This document shows, piece after piece, positions 1-9,044 of a stretch of DNA of 64,000 nucleotides. Source of the stretch: Enhydrobacter sp. (GTDB lineage: Bacteria; Pseudomonadota; Alphaproteobacteria; Reyranellales; Reyranellaceae); NCBI RefSeq assembly GCF_030246845.1, contig NZ_CP126889.1, positions 558,001-622,000 of the forward strand, written 5' to 3'. Position 1 is the first letter of the stretch. Every line of letters begins with the position of its first letter. The notes beneath the pieces are model-generated. The model was not told the origin of the DNA, did no database searches, and saw only the letters and a list, made by a program, of their open reading frames with translations. The position numbers and the translations under genes are program-made.

Positions 1-1
1 G

Positions 2-253
2 CCGGGCACCTTTCCCGGCCTCAGCGCCCAGTTCAGCGGCGATGGTTTCTCCGACATGCGCTTCGACGTTCTCGCCGTGCCGGCCGACCGCTTCGCGGCC
101 TGGCTTGCCGAGGCGCACGCCGGAAAGGACAAGCTGGACGAGGCAAGCTACGCCGCGCTCGCCCGGCCCGGCATCGTCCGCCAGCCGATGACCTACGCGA
201 CCGTTGCGCCGCGGATGTTCCAGGCCATCATCGGGGAAGCGACAGGCCAGTAG
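2..253 (+). CDS. cyoA: Cytochrome bo3 ubiquinol oxidase subunit II, C-terminal fragment
   Basis: The last 83 codons of a gene cut by the window edge. The visible part ([17 protein letters not shown], then an amphipathic helical tail) matches the periplasmic cupredoxin-like domain and tail of CyoA, where E. coli has ISASYSGPGFSGMKF. Subunit II of bo3 oxidase lacks the CuA centre of cytochrome c oxidases and sits in the membrane next to subunit I. The stop is one base before the cyoB start, so the genes are co-transcribed. The N-terminus, signal peptide and membrane helices lie outside the window. Confidence 0.9.
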   Translation, partial: PGTFPGLSAQFSGDGFSDMRFDVLAVPADRFAAWLAEAHAGKDKLDEASYAALARPGIVRQPMTYATVAPRMFQAIIGEATGQ

Positions 254-254
254 C

Positions 255-2234
255 ATGCTGGGCAAGCTTTCCTGGGACGCCATTCCGTTCGACAAGCCCA
301 TCCCGATGGCGGCATCGGTGATGATGATGGTCGCCATCGCGGCGGTCCTGCTCACGGTCGTCCTCAAGGGCTGGTGGCCATATCTCTGGCGCGAATGGAT
401 CACCAGCGTCGACCACAAGCGCATCGGCGTCATGTACGGCGTGCTCGCCCTCGTGATGCTGCTGCGCGGCTTCACCGATGCGATGATGATGCGCCTGCAG
501 CAAGCCTTCGCCGCCGGCAACTCGCAGGGCTACCTGCCGCCCGACCATTTCGACCAGATCTTCTCGGCGCACGGCACGATCATGATCTTCTTCGTCGCCA
601 TGCCGTTCATGATCGGCCTCATGAACTTCGTCGTGCCGCTCCAGCTCGGCGTGCGCGACGTCGCCTTTCCGGTGCTGAACTCGGTCAGCTTCTGGCTGAC
701 CGCCGCCGGCGCGCTGCTTGTCAACATGTCGCTTGCCGTCGGCGAGTTCGCGAAGACCGGCTGGCTCGTCTATCCGCCCCTCTCGGAGCTCGCCTACTCG
801 CCCGGCGTCGGCGTCGACTACTATCTCTGGGCATTGCAGATCTCGGGCGCCGGCTCGCTGCTGACCGGCATCAACTTCACCACGACCATCCTGAAGCTGC
901 GCGCGCCCGGCATGGGCTATGGCCGCATGCCGGTGTTCTGCTGGACGGCGCTGGCCTCGAACCTCCTGATCGTCGCCGCCTTTCCGATCCTGACGGCGAC
1001 CCTCGCCATGCTGCTGCTCGACCGCTACCTCGGCTTCCATTTCTTCACCAACACGGCCGGCGGCAACATGATGATGTACGTCAACCTCATCTGGGCGTGG
1101 GGCCATCCCGAAGTCTATATCCTGATCCTGCCGGCATTCGGCGTTTACTCGGCGGTGATCTCGACCTTTTCCGGCAAGCCGCTGTTCGGCTACCGCTCCA
1201 TGATCGTCGCCACCATGGCGATCTGCATGCTCTCCTTCATGGTGTGGCTGCATCACTTCTTCACCATGGGCGCGGGCGGCGACGTGAACGGCTTCTTCGG
1301 CATCATGACCATGATCATCGCCGTGCCGACCGGCGTGAAGGTCTTCAACTGGCTCTTCACTTTCTATGGCGGCCGCGTGCGCTTCGCCTCGCCGCTGCTC
1401 TGGGCGCTGGGCTTCATCTGCACTTTCGTGATCGGCGGCATGACCGGCGTTCTGCTGGCCGTGCCGCCGGCCGACTTCGTTCTGCACAACAGCCTGTTCC
1501 TGATCGCGCACTTCCACAACGTCATCATCGGCGGCGTGCTGTTCGGCGCCTTCGCGGGATACGCCTACTGGTTCCCCAAGGCCTTCGGCTTCACGCTCGA
1601 CGAGCGGTGGGGCAAGGCGGCGTTCTGGTGCTGGCTGATCGGCTTCTACCTGGCCTTCATGCCGCTCTATGCGCTGGGCCTGATGGGCGCCACGCGGCGC
1701 ATGCAGCACTACCCCGAGACCGACTGGCAACCGATGTTCGTGATCGCCCTGGTCGGAGCGGTCGTCATCCTGGCCGGCATCGCCTGCATCATCGTGCAGC
1801 TCGTCGTCAGCATCCGCACGCGCGAGACGCGCCGCGACCGCACCGGCGATCCCTGGAACGGACGCACGCTCGAATGGTCGACGTCCTCGCCGCCGCCGGC
1901 CTGGAACTTCTCGGTCCTGCCACGGGTCGAGGGCGTGGACGCCTATTGGCATATGAAGCAGGCCGGCCGCGGGACAACCGGGCCGCAGGCGTCGCGCCGC
2001 TGGCGGCCGGTCGCCCTGCCCCGACCGACGCCGGTGGGATTCTTCGTCTCGTTCTTTTCCGTGATCGCGGGCTTCTCCCTGGTCTGGCACATCTGGTGGC
2101 TGGCGATCGTCGGATTGATCGGCATGGCGGCGTCGGCGCTGACCCACGCCTGGCGCATCCACGGCGAGATCGAGATTCCCGCCGACGTGATCGCCGCGGC
2201 CGAACAGGCGCGCGAGCGCGAGGCGTCGGCATGA
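255..2234 (+). CDS. cyoB: Cytochrome bo3 ubiquinol oxidase subunit I
   Basis: Catalytic subunit of the proton-pumping quinol oxidase that reduces O2 to water in the inner membrane; 659 aa, against 663 in E. coli. The CuB motif [16 protein letters not shown] and the haem region [17 protein letters not shown] are intact. The ubiquinone-site residues R71, D75, H98 and Q101 and haem ligand H106 fall at the same numbers as in E. coli CyoB, which argues for quinol rather than cytochrome c as donor. The start at 255 was preferred to an in-frame ATG at 204 because it lies just after the cyoA stop and gives the family N-terminus. It overlaps cyoC by 4 bp. Confidence 0.97.
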   Translation: MLGKLSWDAIPFDKPIPMAASVMMMVAIAAVLLTVVLKGWWPYLWREWITSVDHKRIGVMYGVLALVMLLRGFTDAMMMRLQQAFAAGNSQGYLPPDHFDQIFSAHGTIMIFFVAMPFMIGLMNFVVPLQLGVRDVAFPVLNSVSFWLTAAGALLVNMSLAVGEFAKTGWLVYPPLSELAYSPGVGVDYYLWALQISGAGSLLTGINFTTTILKLRAPGMGYGRMPVFCWTALASNLLIVAAFPILTATLAMLLLDRYLGFHFFTNTAGGNMMMYVNLIWAWGHPEVYILILPAFGVYSAVISTFSGKPLFGYRSMIVATMAICMLSFMVWLHHFFTMGAGGDVNGFFGIMTMIIAVPTGVKVFNWLFTFYGGRVRFASPLLWALGFICTFVIGGMTGVLLAVPPADFVLHNSLFLIAHFHNVIIGGVLFGAFAGYAYWFPKAFGFTLDERWGKAAFWCWLIGFYLAFMPLYALGLMGATRRMQHYPETDWQPMFVIALVGAVVILAGIACIIVQLVVSIRTRETRRDRTGDPWNGRTLEWSTSSPPPAWNFSVLPRVEGVDAYWHMKQAGRGTTGPQASRRWRPVALPRPTPVGFFVSFFSVIAGFSLVWHIWWLAIVGLIGMAASALTHAWRIHGEIEIPADVIAAAEQAREREASA

Positions 2235-2866
2235 GCGTCGTCGACACCCTCACGACGCCGGTCGACAGCAAGACCGGAATTCCGCTGTCCGAGCGCGGCC
2301 CGGCGCCCGTGGAGATCGTGGTCGGCTTCGGCTTCTGGCTGTTCCTCCTCAGCGACATCGTGATCTTCTCGGCGCTGTTCGCGACCTACGCCGTCCTTGC
2401 CGGCCGCACCGCGGGCGGCCCCGACGGCCTCCATCTGTTCAATCGCGGCCATGTCCTGATCGAGACCTTCTGCCTGCTGTTCTCGAGCTTCGCCTGCGGC
2501 CTCTGCAGCCTCGCCATCGAGCGCCGTTCCACGGCCGCGACCTATCTGTGGGCCGCCGCCACCTTCGTCCTCGGCGCGGCGTTCATAGGGCTGGAGCTGT
2601 CGGAGTTCCTGCGCATGGGGGCCGAAGGCGCGGGACCGACGCGCAGCGCCTTCCTCTCTGCCTTCTTCACCCTGGTGGGCACGCATGGGCTGCACGTCAC
2701 GTTGGGGCTCTGCTGGCTGGTGGTGATGATGGCGCAGGTGGCGACGCTGGGGTTCCGGCCGGTGGTCGTGCGAAGGCTTCTTTGCTTCACGCTGTTCTGG
2801 CATGCGCTCGACATCGTCTGGATCGGCGTCTTCACCATCGTCTATCTGGGAGCAGGCTATGTCTGA
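2231..2866 (+). CDS. cyoC: Cytochrome bo3 ubiquinol oxidase subunit III
   Basis: A 211-aa membrane protein of the haem-copper oxidase subunit III family with about five hydrophobic helices. The segment [16 protein letters not shown] is typical of this subunit. It stabilises the oxidase complex and carries no redox centre. Its ATG overlaps the cyoB stop (ATGA) and its own stop overlaps the start of cyoD, the usual tight coupling of cyo operons. Confidence 0.95.
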   Translation: MSVVDTLTTPVDSKTGIPLSERGPAPVEIVVGFGFWLFLLSDIVIFSALFATYAVLAGRTAGGPDGLHLFNRGHVLIETFCLLFSSFACGLCSLAIERRSTAATYLWAAATFVLGAAFIGLELSEFLRMGAEGAGPTRSAFLSAFFTLVGTHGLHVTLGLCWLVVMMAQVATLGFRPVVVRRLLCFTLFWHALDIVWIGVFTIVYLGAGYV

Positions 2867-3245
2867 CCCGCACCAGCAGCAGGCCGCGGCGCACGATCAT
2901 GCGCCGGGCGGCGCCCGGACGAGCCGTGGCGGCCTGCGTGCCTATCTGGCGGGCCTGGGCTTCGCGATCGTCCTCACCGCGGCTTCCTTCTGGGTGGCCG
3001 ACACGCAGACGGTATGGAAACCCGCGGTGCCGGTCCTGCTCGCCGCGCTGGCGATTGGCCAGATGGGCGTGCATGTGGTGTTCTTCTTCCACATCTCGAG
3101 CGGCCCCGACGACACCAACAATTTCCTGGCGCTGGCCTTCGGCATCTTCGTCGTCGCCCTGATCGTGTTCGGCTCGATGCTGATCATGACCAATCTCGAC
3201 GCCAACATGACGCCGATGGAGCATATGCTGCAGACTCGGCACTAG
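2859..3245 (+). CDS. cyoD: Cytochrome bo3 ubiquinol oxidase subunit IV
   Basis: A 128-aa small membrane subunit with three predicted helices. MGVHVVFFFHIS and SMLIMTNLDANM correspond to VLVHLVCFLHM and SIWIMWNLNYNM of E. coli CyoD (109 aa); a His-rich N-terminal tail is also shared. The ATG at 2859 overlaps the cyoC stop, which decides the start over an in-frame upstream ATG at 2802. The haem O synthase gene cyoE, which often follows, is not present here. Confidence 0.93.
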   Translation: MSDPHQQQAAAHDHAPGGARTSRGGLRAYLAGLGFAIVLTAASFWVADTQTVWKPAVPVLLAALAIGQMGVHVVFFFHISSGPDDTNNFLALAFGIFVVALIVFGSMLIMTNLDANMTPMEHMLQTRH

Positions 3246-3265
3246 CGGCCGCAGGAGTCCATGCC

Positions 3266-3454
3266 ATGCGCAAGATGGTCCAGATCGCGCCGACCAGCCT
3301 GAATGCCCTCGAGATCCTCGAATCCGACACGGGCAAGAGCTTCCAGGAGCTCATGGACGAAGCCGTCGCCGACCTCCTGAAGAAATACAAGCGGCCGGTG
3401 GCGATGCGCGAGATGTTCGAGAAGAGCGCCGCGCGCGCCCGCCGGACTAAATGA
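3266..3454 (+). CDS. Small ribbon-helix-helix-like protein (antitoxin-like)
   Basis: A 62-aa basic protein. The beginning could form a beta strand (VQIAPTSLNALEILE), followed by two helices (KSFQELMDEAVADLLKKY), a pattern seen in ribbon-helix-helix DNA-binding proteins and antitoxins. The start at 3266 has AGGAG eight bases upstream; an ATG at 3261 is out of frame. It lies 20 bp after cyoD, so it may be co-transcribed with the oxidase. No toxin gene is adjacent. Its end overlaps the convergent SDR gene by 8 bp. The function is inferred only from fold-like features. Confidence 0.65.
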   Translation: MRKMVQIAPTSLNALEILESDTGKSFQELMDEAVADLLKKYKRPVAMREMFEKSAARARRTK

Positions 3455-4178
3455 ACGACATGCCGCCGCTCAAGGCGACGGTCTGGCCGGTCATGTAGGC
3501 GTTGCCCACGAGCATGAGGACGATCTGCGCGCACTCCTCGGGGGTGCCGAAGCGCCCCAGGGGAATGCGCGCGGGCGACGAAGCGAGGCCCGATCGTACC
3601 ATGTCGGTCTCGATCAGGGACGGCGCCACCGCATTCACCGTGATGCCGTCCTTCACCAGCCGCGCCGCATAGCCGCGCGTCAGCCCCTCCAGGCCCGCCT
3701 TCGAGGCGTTGTAGTGAGGGCCGATGCCGCCTGCACCGCGGGCCGCGCCCGACGAGATGTTGACGATCCGGCCCCATCCTCGGGCGCGCATCTCGGGAAC
3801 GACGGCCTGCGTGCAAAGGAACGCCGACTTCAGGTTCACGGCGATTGTCTGATCGAACACGTCCTCCGTGAGCTCGTCGATGGTCCGGATGAGGCCGATC
3901 CCGGCGTTGTTGACCAGCACGTCGATCGCGCCGAGCTCGCGTCGTACGGCGGCCACCATCGCCGCGACCTCGGTGCTGCTGGACACATCCGCACGAACCG
4001 CCATCGCCCTGCCGCCCGCCTTGCGGATCGTCTCGACGACCGACTGGGCAGCCGCCGCATTGTCCCGGAAATTGACCGCGACTGCAGCGCCCGCTTCGGC
4101 CAGCGAAATCGCAATCGCGCGTCCGATGCCGCGCGAGCCGCCCGTGATCAACGCCGTCCGCCCGCTGACCTCCGCCAT
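3447..4178 (-). CDS. SDR family oxidoreductase, FabG-like
   Basis: A 243-aa short-chain dehydrogenase/reductase. The N-terminal cofactor motif TGGSRGIG, the NNAG motif, a catalytic Ser in NISSGAARG and the YNASK active site (YxxxK) are all present. The sequence resembles 3-oxoacyl-ACP reductases, but many such proteins act on other 3-keto or hydroxy substrates. It is not in a fatty-acid synthesis cluster; instead it is divergent from a luciferase-like monooxygenase with a palindrome between them, so the pair may share a regulator and a degradation role. Confidence 0.88.
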   Translation of the reverse strand: MAEVSGRTALITGGSRGIGRAIAISLAEAGAAVAVNFRDNAAAAQSVVETIRKAGGRAMAVRADVSSSTEVAAMVAAVRRELGAIDVLVNNAGIGLIRTIDELTEDVFDQTIAVNLKSAFLCTQAVVPEMRARGWGRIVNISSGAARGAGGIGPHYNASKAGLEGLTRGYAARLVKDGITVNAVAPSLIETDMVRSGLASSPARIPLGRFGTPEECAQIVLMLVGNAYMTGQTVALSGGMSFI

Positions 4179-4224
4179 TTTCGCCTCCCTCTATCGACCG
4201 ATCCGGTTGGACATGTTAGGCGAA

Positions 4225-4238
4225 TGAACGACCGTTCA
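4225..4238. promoter_or_regulatory. Candidate operator: perfect inverted repeat between divergent genes
   Basis: TGAACG-AC-CGTTCA is a perfect 6-bp inverted repeat with a 2-bp spacer. It lies between the divergent SDR gene (start 4178) and the monooxygenase gene (start 4250), 11 bp before the latter's ATG. Short palindromes of this kind are typical operators for TetR-family repressors. No regulator gene is nearby, so the partner is unknown. Confidence 0.45.
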
Positions 4239-4249
4239 GGGAGGTTCTT

Positions 4250-5488
4250 ATGCATCGGCTTGGTTTCGGCGCCTTTCTCGCCCCGCATCATCCCATCGGC
4301 GAGCACCCGATGCTGCAGTTCCGCCGGGACATCAAATTCGTCCAGCATCTGGACGAACTGGGCTACGACGAATTCTGGTGCGGCGAGCACCATTCCTCCG
4401 GCTGGGAGATGATCGCCTCGCCCGAGATGTTCCTGGCCGCCGCCGGCGAGCACACCAAGCGCATCAAGCTCGCCACCGGCGTCGTCTCCCTGCCCTACCA
4501 TCATCCCTACAACGTGGCGCAGCGCATGGTGCAGCTCGACCACATGACCGGCGGCCGGGCGATCTTCGGCTCGGGACCGGGCGCGCTGCCGTCCGACGCC
4601 CATACGCTCGGGATCGATCCGATGGTCCAGCGCGATCGGCAGGACGAGGCCATCGGCATCATCCGGCGCCTGTTCCGGGGCGAGCGCGTGACCGCCAAAA
4701 GCGACTGGTTCACGCTGCAAGACGCGGCGCTGCAGCTTCTCCCGCTGCAGGAGGAGATGCCGTTCGCCGTCGCCTCGCAGATCAGCCCGTCCGGCATGAC
4801 GCTGGCCGGCAAGCATGGCATCGGCATCATCTCGCTGGGCTCGATGTCGACCGAAGGCCTGACCGCCCTGCCGACGCAATGGGGCTTCGCCGAGGAGGCA
4901 GCCAGAAAACACGGCCAGACCGTCGATCGCCGCAACTGGCGGGTGCTCCTCAACTGGCACATCGCCGAAACCCGCGACAAGGCGATCGAGGAAGCCCGGC
5001 ACGGCCTGATGCGCTGGCACAACGAGTACGTCCACGGCACCCTGCAGCGGCCGGGCTCGACACCTTTCAGATCGCCCGACGACGCGATCGAGCAGACGGC
5101 TTTCGCCTCGGGATCGGCCGCCGTGATCGGCACGCCCGACGACCTCGTGAAGATGATCCGGTCGGTGTACGAGAAGAGCGGCGGCTTCGGCACGGTCGTC
5201 GGCTTCGTCCACGACTGGGCCAATATCGAGAACACGTTCAGGAGCTGGGATCTCGTCGCCCGATACGTCGTGCCCGAGGTCAACGGCTACGTCGCCAAGC
5301 TTCGCCAGTCGCAGAAGTTCCTGATCGAGAATCGCGGCGTGTTCGAGCGCGCCAACCAGGCGGTCATGGCCAAGATCATGGAGAACAAGTCGGCGGCCGA
5401 AGCGCTCAAGGTCACGGCCTCTCCGCGCGTCGCCGCCGCCTCGGCCCAGGTCCCCGACTTCGAGAAGGCGCGCCAGCGCGCGAAGTAG
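4250..5488 (+). CDS. LLM class flavin-dependent oxidoreductase (luciferase-like monooxygenase)
   Basis: A 412-aa TIM-barrel flavin monooxygenase of the bacterial luciferase family. The stretch GVVSLPYHHPYNVAQRMVQL followed by DHMTGGRAIFGSGPG is characteristic of the family and lies in the FMN/substrate region; the N-terminal FGAFLAPHHP is also typical. It resembles limonene- or alkane-type monooxygenases, but the substrate cannot be read from sequence. The start has a strong GGAGG eight bases upstream. A gluconokinase gene follows closely, without an obvious pathway link. Confidence 0.9.
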   Translation: MHRLGFGAFLAPHHPIGEHPMLQFRRDIKFVQHLDELGYDEFWCGEHHSSGWEMIASPEMFLAAAGEHTKRIKLATGVVSLPYHHPYNVAQRMVQLDHMTGGRAIFGSGPGALPSDAHTLGIDPMVQRDRQDEAIGIIRRLFRGERVTAKSDWFTLQDAALQLLPLQEEMPFAVASQISPSGMTLAGKHGIGIISLGSMSTEGLTALPTQWGFAEEAARKHGQTVDRRNWRVLLNWHIAETRDKAIEEARHGLMRWHNEYVHGTLQRPGSTPFRSPDDAIEQTAFASGSAAVIGTPDDLVKMIRSVYEKSGGFGTVVGFVHDWANIENTFRSWDLVARYVVPEVNGYVAKLRQSQKFLIENRGVFERANQAVMAKIMENKSAAEALKVTASPRVAAASAQVPDFEKARQRAK

Positions 5489-5511
5489 AAGCGGCGAGCT
5501 CGGAGCCCCGC

Positions 5512-6018
5512 TTGGCCATCGTGGTGGTGATGGGCGTCTCGGGATCGGGCAAGACCACGATCGCGATCCTGCTGGCCGACGCCCTGCACTGCCAGTTCCT
5601 GGAGGGCGACGATCTGCATCCGCAGTCGAACGTCGAGAAGATGCGCGGCGGCACGCCGCTCACCGACGCCGACCGCCTGCCCTGGCTGCACAGGATCGCC
5701 GGGAAGATCGACGACTGGCGCTCGCGCCGCGAATCGGGCGTGCTGACCTGCTCGGCGCTGAAGCGCAGCTATCGCGACATCGTCATCGGCGACCGCAAGG
5801 ACGTGACGCTGGTCTATCTCCACGGGTCATGGGAACTCATCCACCAGCGGATGGCGGCGCGCCGCAAGCATTTCATGCCAGCCGCATTGCTCGACAGCCA
5901 GTTCGCGACGCTGGAGGAACCGGGGCCCGACGAAAATCCGATCGTCGTCGACGTCAGCGGCCAACCGGCCGAGATCGCGGCCGAGATCGTGCGGCAGCTC
6001 GAGGCCCGCGCCGTCTGA
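5512..6018 (+). CDS. gntK: Gluconokinase
   Basis: A 168-aa small P-loop kinase that phosphorylates D-gluconate to 6-phosphogluconate. The Walker A motif MGVSGSGKTT, the segment EGDDLHPQSNVEKMRGGTPLTDADRLPWL and CSALKRSYRD are hallmarks of the GntK family (E. coli GntK is 175 aa). The first ATG (5530) would begin at the P-loop and remove the first strand, so the TTG at 5512, with GGAG 6 bp upstream, is preferred. It begins 23 bp after the monooxygenase gene and may be in its operon. Confidence 0.9.
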   Translation: MAIVVVMGVSGSGKTTIAILLADALHCQFLEGDDLHPQSNVEKMRGGTPLTDADRLPWLHRIAGKIDDWRSRRESGVLTCSALKRSYRDIVIGDRKDVTLVYLHGSWELIHQRMAARRKHFMPAALLDSQFATLEEPGPDENPIVVDVSGQPAEIAAEIVRQLEARAV

Positions 6019-6020
6019 AC

Positions 6021-6494
6021 CTACGAGCTTCGCGGCGGCGCGAGCATGATTCCGCTTTCGCGGCAGAGGGTCTCGACATCGCTGCGCTGCGGCTCGAACG
6101 CGCCGATCTCGACCACGATGAACTCGGACGGCGTGGGCGTGCTCCTCATCGCGCCGATGAAAGGCGCCATGCCCACATAGGCCCCCGCCGAATTGCGGCC
6201 GTTCACGGCGCCGCAGACCGTGATCCAGCCGTGCTTGTTCCTGGTCGCCCGCAACTCGCTGAAGGAGGCGGTCCGCGGGTCCTTCATCCATTTGAGGACG
6301 GCGGAGATGACGGCCTCCTGCTGGCGCTCGTCGAGCTTCAGGGGGACGCCAGCCTCGATCGGCGTTCCGACAGGCGGCTGGGGATAGCTGCGATACGGCT
6401 CCGGAAGGCTGACCGGGCGGTAGGACGGATCAGCCGTCGTTTGCACACAACCAGCCAACATCGCGCCCACCGCGAGCAACAGGTGCCCACGCAT
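6021..6494 (-). CDS. Putative lipoprotein, unknown function
   Basis: A 157-aa protein with a short signal peptide and a lipobox (LAGC, Cys16) and so probably a lipoprotein. After it come a Pro-rich linker and a domain with PRTASFSELRATR and ITVCGAVNGRNSAGAYVG. I do not recognise a named family beyond a resemblance to small secreted domains found in many alphaproteobacteria. It is convergent with gluconokinase, two bases apart. The signal peptide is seen; localisation is inferred. Confidence 0.75.
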   Translation of the reverse strand: MRGHLLLAVGAMLAGCVQTTADPSYRPVSLPEPYRSYPQPPVGTPIEAGVPLKLDERQQEAVISAVLKWMKDPRTASFSELRATRNKHGWITVCGAVNGRNSAGAYVGMAPFIGAMRSTPTPSEFIVVEIGAFEPQRSDVETLCRESGIMLAPPRSS

Positions 6495-6583
6495 CGATCC
6501 GAACTCCCCCTTCCGTCAGAACAGGTTAGGCCGGCGCGCGGATTTAATCCACAGGTTCCGCAATCTGCTTCATAGAGCGCGAA

Positions 6584-7435
6584 TCAAGTTGGTGCTTCAT
6601 CCACACCGAAGGCCTGTCGCATGGCCTTCACCCCTTCTTGGTGGGGCGTCCACATCCGGCCGCCGACCAGGCCGCCGTCGACCACCAGATCGTGGCCGTT
6701 GACGAAGCTCGACTCGTCGGAGGCGAGGAATACCGCGGCGTAGGCGATATCGTCGGTCCTGCCGGCGCGCGGGATCGGCTGGTTCTTCGCCATGCCGGTC
6801 TTCATCGCCTCGGCGTAGCCGTCGGCCTTGTCGGGCGGCAGGCCCAGCGCCTTGGCGAAGATGCCGGTGGCGATGCCGCCCGGCGAGATCGAGTTCACCC
6901 GCACGTTCTTCTCGCCGAGCTGCATGGCGGCGCAGACCGTGAGGTGGTTCACGGCGGCCTTGGCCGCGCCATAGATCATCGACGTCGAGTAGCCGGCCCG
7001 ACGCGCGGCGACGCTGCCGTTGTTGATGATGCTGCCCGAGCCCTGCTTCATCATGACGGGTGCGGCGTGCTTCATGCCGAGCATCACCGAACGCACGAGC
7101 GTCGCCATCGCCGCATCGAAGCCCTCGACGGGAACGGTCTCGATGCCCCCTACCGGCGCGGGGCCGCCGGCATTGTTGAAGAGGCAATCGAGCCGCCCCC
7201 ACCTGGCGAGGCACGTCTCGATCATCGCCCTCACGTCGGCTTCCTGCGTGGCGTCGGCTTTCACGAACAGGCACCTGTCCTCGCCCAGCGCCTGCTCGAG
7301 CGACCGCCCGAGTTCCTCGCGCCGGCCCGTCGCTACCACCCTGGCGCCCTCCTGCACGAAGATTTCGACCGTGCGCCGACCGATGCCGCTGGTCGCTCCC
7401 GTGACGATGGCGACCTTGCCGTCGAGCCTGCCCAT
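6584..7435 (-). CDS. SDR family oxidoreductase
   Basis: A 283-aa classical short-chain dehydrogenase. It shows TGATSGIG near the N-terminus, NNAGG, a catalytic Ser in INNGSVAARR and the YGAAK active site. The substrate is unknown. The ATG at 7435, just upstream of the MGRLDGKVAIVTG start typical of the family, was chosen over the long upstream open frame, which overlaps the nucleosidase gene. It lies 11 bp after that gene on the same strand, so they are likely co-transcribed, though no metabolic connection is evident. Confidence 0.88.
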   Translation of the reverse strand: MGRLDGKVAIVTGATSGIGRRTVEIFVQEGARVVATGRREELGRSLEQALGEDRCLFVKADATQEADVRAMIETCLARWGRLDCLFNNAGGPAPVGGIETVPVEGFDAAMATLVRSVMLGMKHAAPVMMKQGSGSIINNGSVAARRAGYSTSMIYGAAKAAVNHLTVCAAMQLGEKNVRVNSISPGGIATGIFAKALGLPPDKADGYAEAMKTGMAKNQPIPRAGRTDDIAYAAVFLASDESSFVNGHDLVVDGGLVGGRMWTPHQEGVKAMRQAFGVDEAPT

Positions 7436-7446
7436 GACCTTTCTCC

Positions 7447-8205
7447 CTAGATGGCCGGCGCCAGTCTGTGCGCCACCAGCGATGCGTTGCGTGCGGCGAT
7501 CGGCAGAAACGCCCCGAAGTCGAGATGGCTCTCCGCGCCCGCGAGATCGCTGAGGCAACGGATATTGACCAGCGGCAGGCCGCCGAAGCGCTCCGCGACC
7601 TGCGCCACGGCACCGCCCTCCATCTCGCACGCTTGCGCGCCGTAGGCACCGTGCAGGCGCTTGCGCGTGCGCTCGCTGTTGACGAAGCAGTCGCCGGTGG
7701 CGATCGGCCCGAAGCTGACGCGCGGCAAGCGCTGGCCCGCGCCGACATCGGCCGGCAGCGCCTCGAACCTCACGCCCGCAACGGCGTCCTTCAGGCGCTC
7801 GACGAGGTCGGCTGGAACGTCGTAGCCATGGGCATCGTCGAAGCCCGGCAGCGGCGGCTTTCCCGGCTGATAGGTCTTGAAGCCCGCCTCCAGCTCGGCG
7901 CCGTAGTCGTACTGCAGGTTACGCGTGCCGACGACGACATCGCCCACGCCCAGAGCGGGATCGAGACCGCCCGCGACGCCGCAGAACATCAGCGCCGCAC
8001 ATGGAAAACGATCGAGCATCAATGCCGCGGCGACGCCGGCATTGACCTTTCCCATCCCGCATTCGACGAAGACCGCCGCGCGACCGGCAATGTGGCCCCT
8101 GAGATAGGACAACCCGCCGATGGTGGTCCGGCCGCCGGAATCGTCGGCCAGATGCGCGAGTTCCTCGGGCATCGCCGAAAGGACGCCCAAAAGCCTGTTT
8201 GCCAT
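7447..8205 (-). CDS. mtnN: 5'-methylthioadenosine/S-adenosylhomocysteine nucleosidase family protein
   Basis: A 252-aa phosphorylase-fold protein of the MTAN/futalosine hydrolase group, which cleaves the glycosidic bond of methylthioadenosine or S-adenosylhomocysteine in methionine salvage. The active-site features SAMPEE at the N-terminus (E14/E15, like E12 of E. coli), ACEMEGGAVAQVA (the ME pair) and RCLSDLAG (catalytic Asp) are visible. A related nucleoside hydrolase cannot be excluded, so the symbol is provisional. It is divergent from cysQ. Confidence 0.82.
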   Translation of the reverse strand: MANRLLGVLSAMPEELAHLADDSGGRTTIGGLSYLRGHIAGRAAVFVECGMGKVNAGVAAALMLDRFPCAALMFCGVAGGLDPALGVGDVVVGTRNLQYDYGAELEAGFKTYQPGKPPLPGFDDAHGYDVPADLVERLKDAVAGVRFEALPADVGAGQRLPRVSFGPIATGDCFVNSERTRKRLHGAYGAQACEMEGGAVAQVAERFGGLPLVNIRCLSDLAGAESHLDFGAFLPIAARNASLVAHRLAPAI

Positions 8206-8249
8206 GGGCGAATGGGTTATAAGGTCGCCGCCATCAAAGCAACTCCGCC

Positions 8250-9044
8250 GTGACTTCGCCCCTCTCCCCCTTGCAGACCCTGCGTGACGCCTGCACCGGC
8301 TTCGCCCGCGACGCCGCGCGGGAGATCATGCGCATCTATGCCGGCGATCTCGGTGAACGGACCAAGGCCGACAAGAGCCCGGTGACCGACGCCGACCACG
8401 CCGCCGAGGCCGTCATCCTGGCGGGCTTGCGCGACCTGACGCCGGACATGCCGGTGGTGGCCGAGGAGGAGATGGCGGCGGGTCGCGTGCCGAAGCTCGA
8501 TGGCGGCCCCTTCTGGCTGGTCGATCCGCTCGACGGGACCAAGGAATTCATCAAGAGGAACGGCGAGTTCACGGTGAACATCGCCCTGATCGAGAGCGGC
8601 CGGCCGATCCTCGGCATCGTGCTCGCGCCCGCCAGCGAGACGCTGTGGCGCGGGGCGATGGAGCTGGGGGCCGACAAGAGCGAGAAAGGGTCCCGCTTCG
8701 CGCGCATCGCCACGCGCGTGCCGCCGGCCGAAGGCCTCACCGCCTTTGCCAGCCGAAGCCATGCCATCTACAGCGATCTCGACATCTGGTTTCGCACCAA
8801 CGGCCTCATCGTGGCCGAGCGCAAGCAGGCGGGCTCGTCGCTCAAGTTCTGCCTGATCGCCGAGGGCCGGGCCGATATCTATCCCCGTTTCGGCCCGACC
8901 AACGAATGGGACACCGCCGCCGGCCAGGCGGTCCTCGAGGCGGCAGGCGGCGAGGTCGTGACCACCGACGGCAAGCCGCTGCTCTACGGCAAGCCGGGCT
9001 TCGCCAATCCGCACTTCATCGCCCGCGGCAAGCCTGTGCGATGA
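8250..9044 (+). CDS. cysQ: 3'(2'),5'-bisphosphate nucleotidase
   Basis: A 264-aa member of the Mg-dependent, Li-sensitive phosphatase (inositol monophosphatase) family. It removes phosphate from 3'-phosphoadenosine 5'-phosphate made during sulfate assimilation. Metal-binding motifs are clear: VVAEEE (E72-E74), DPLDGTKEF (D92, D95) and EWDTAAGQAVLEAAGG. DGTKEF with a following FTVNIAL is typical of CysQ. The gene starts with GTG at 8250. Its stop overlaps the next gene's ATG, so expression is coupled. Confidence 0.92.
   Translation: MTSPLSPLQTLRDACTGFARDAAREIMRIYAGDLGERTKADKSPVTDADHAAEAVILAGLRDLTPDMPVVAEEEMAAGRVPKLDGGPFWLVDPLDGTKEFIKRNGEFTVNIALIESGRPILGIVLAPASETLWRGAMELGADKSEKGSRFARIATRVPPAEGLTAFASRSHAIYSDLDIWFRTNGLIVAERKQAGSSLKFCLIAEGRADIYPRFGPTNEWDTAAGQAVLEAAGGEVVTTDGKPLLYGKPGFANPHFIARGKPVR

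Noticed and set aside
228..2162. 644-aa open frame antisense to cyoB
   Set aside because: Shadow of a conserved oxidase gene with no recognisable domain.
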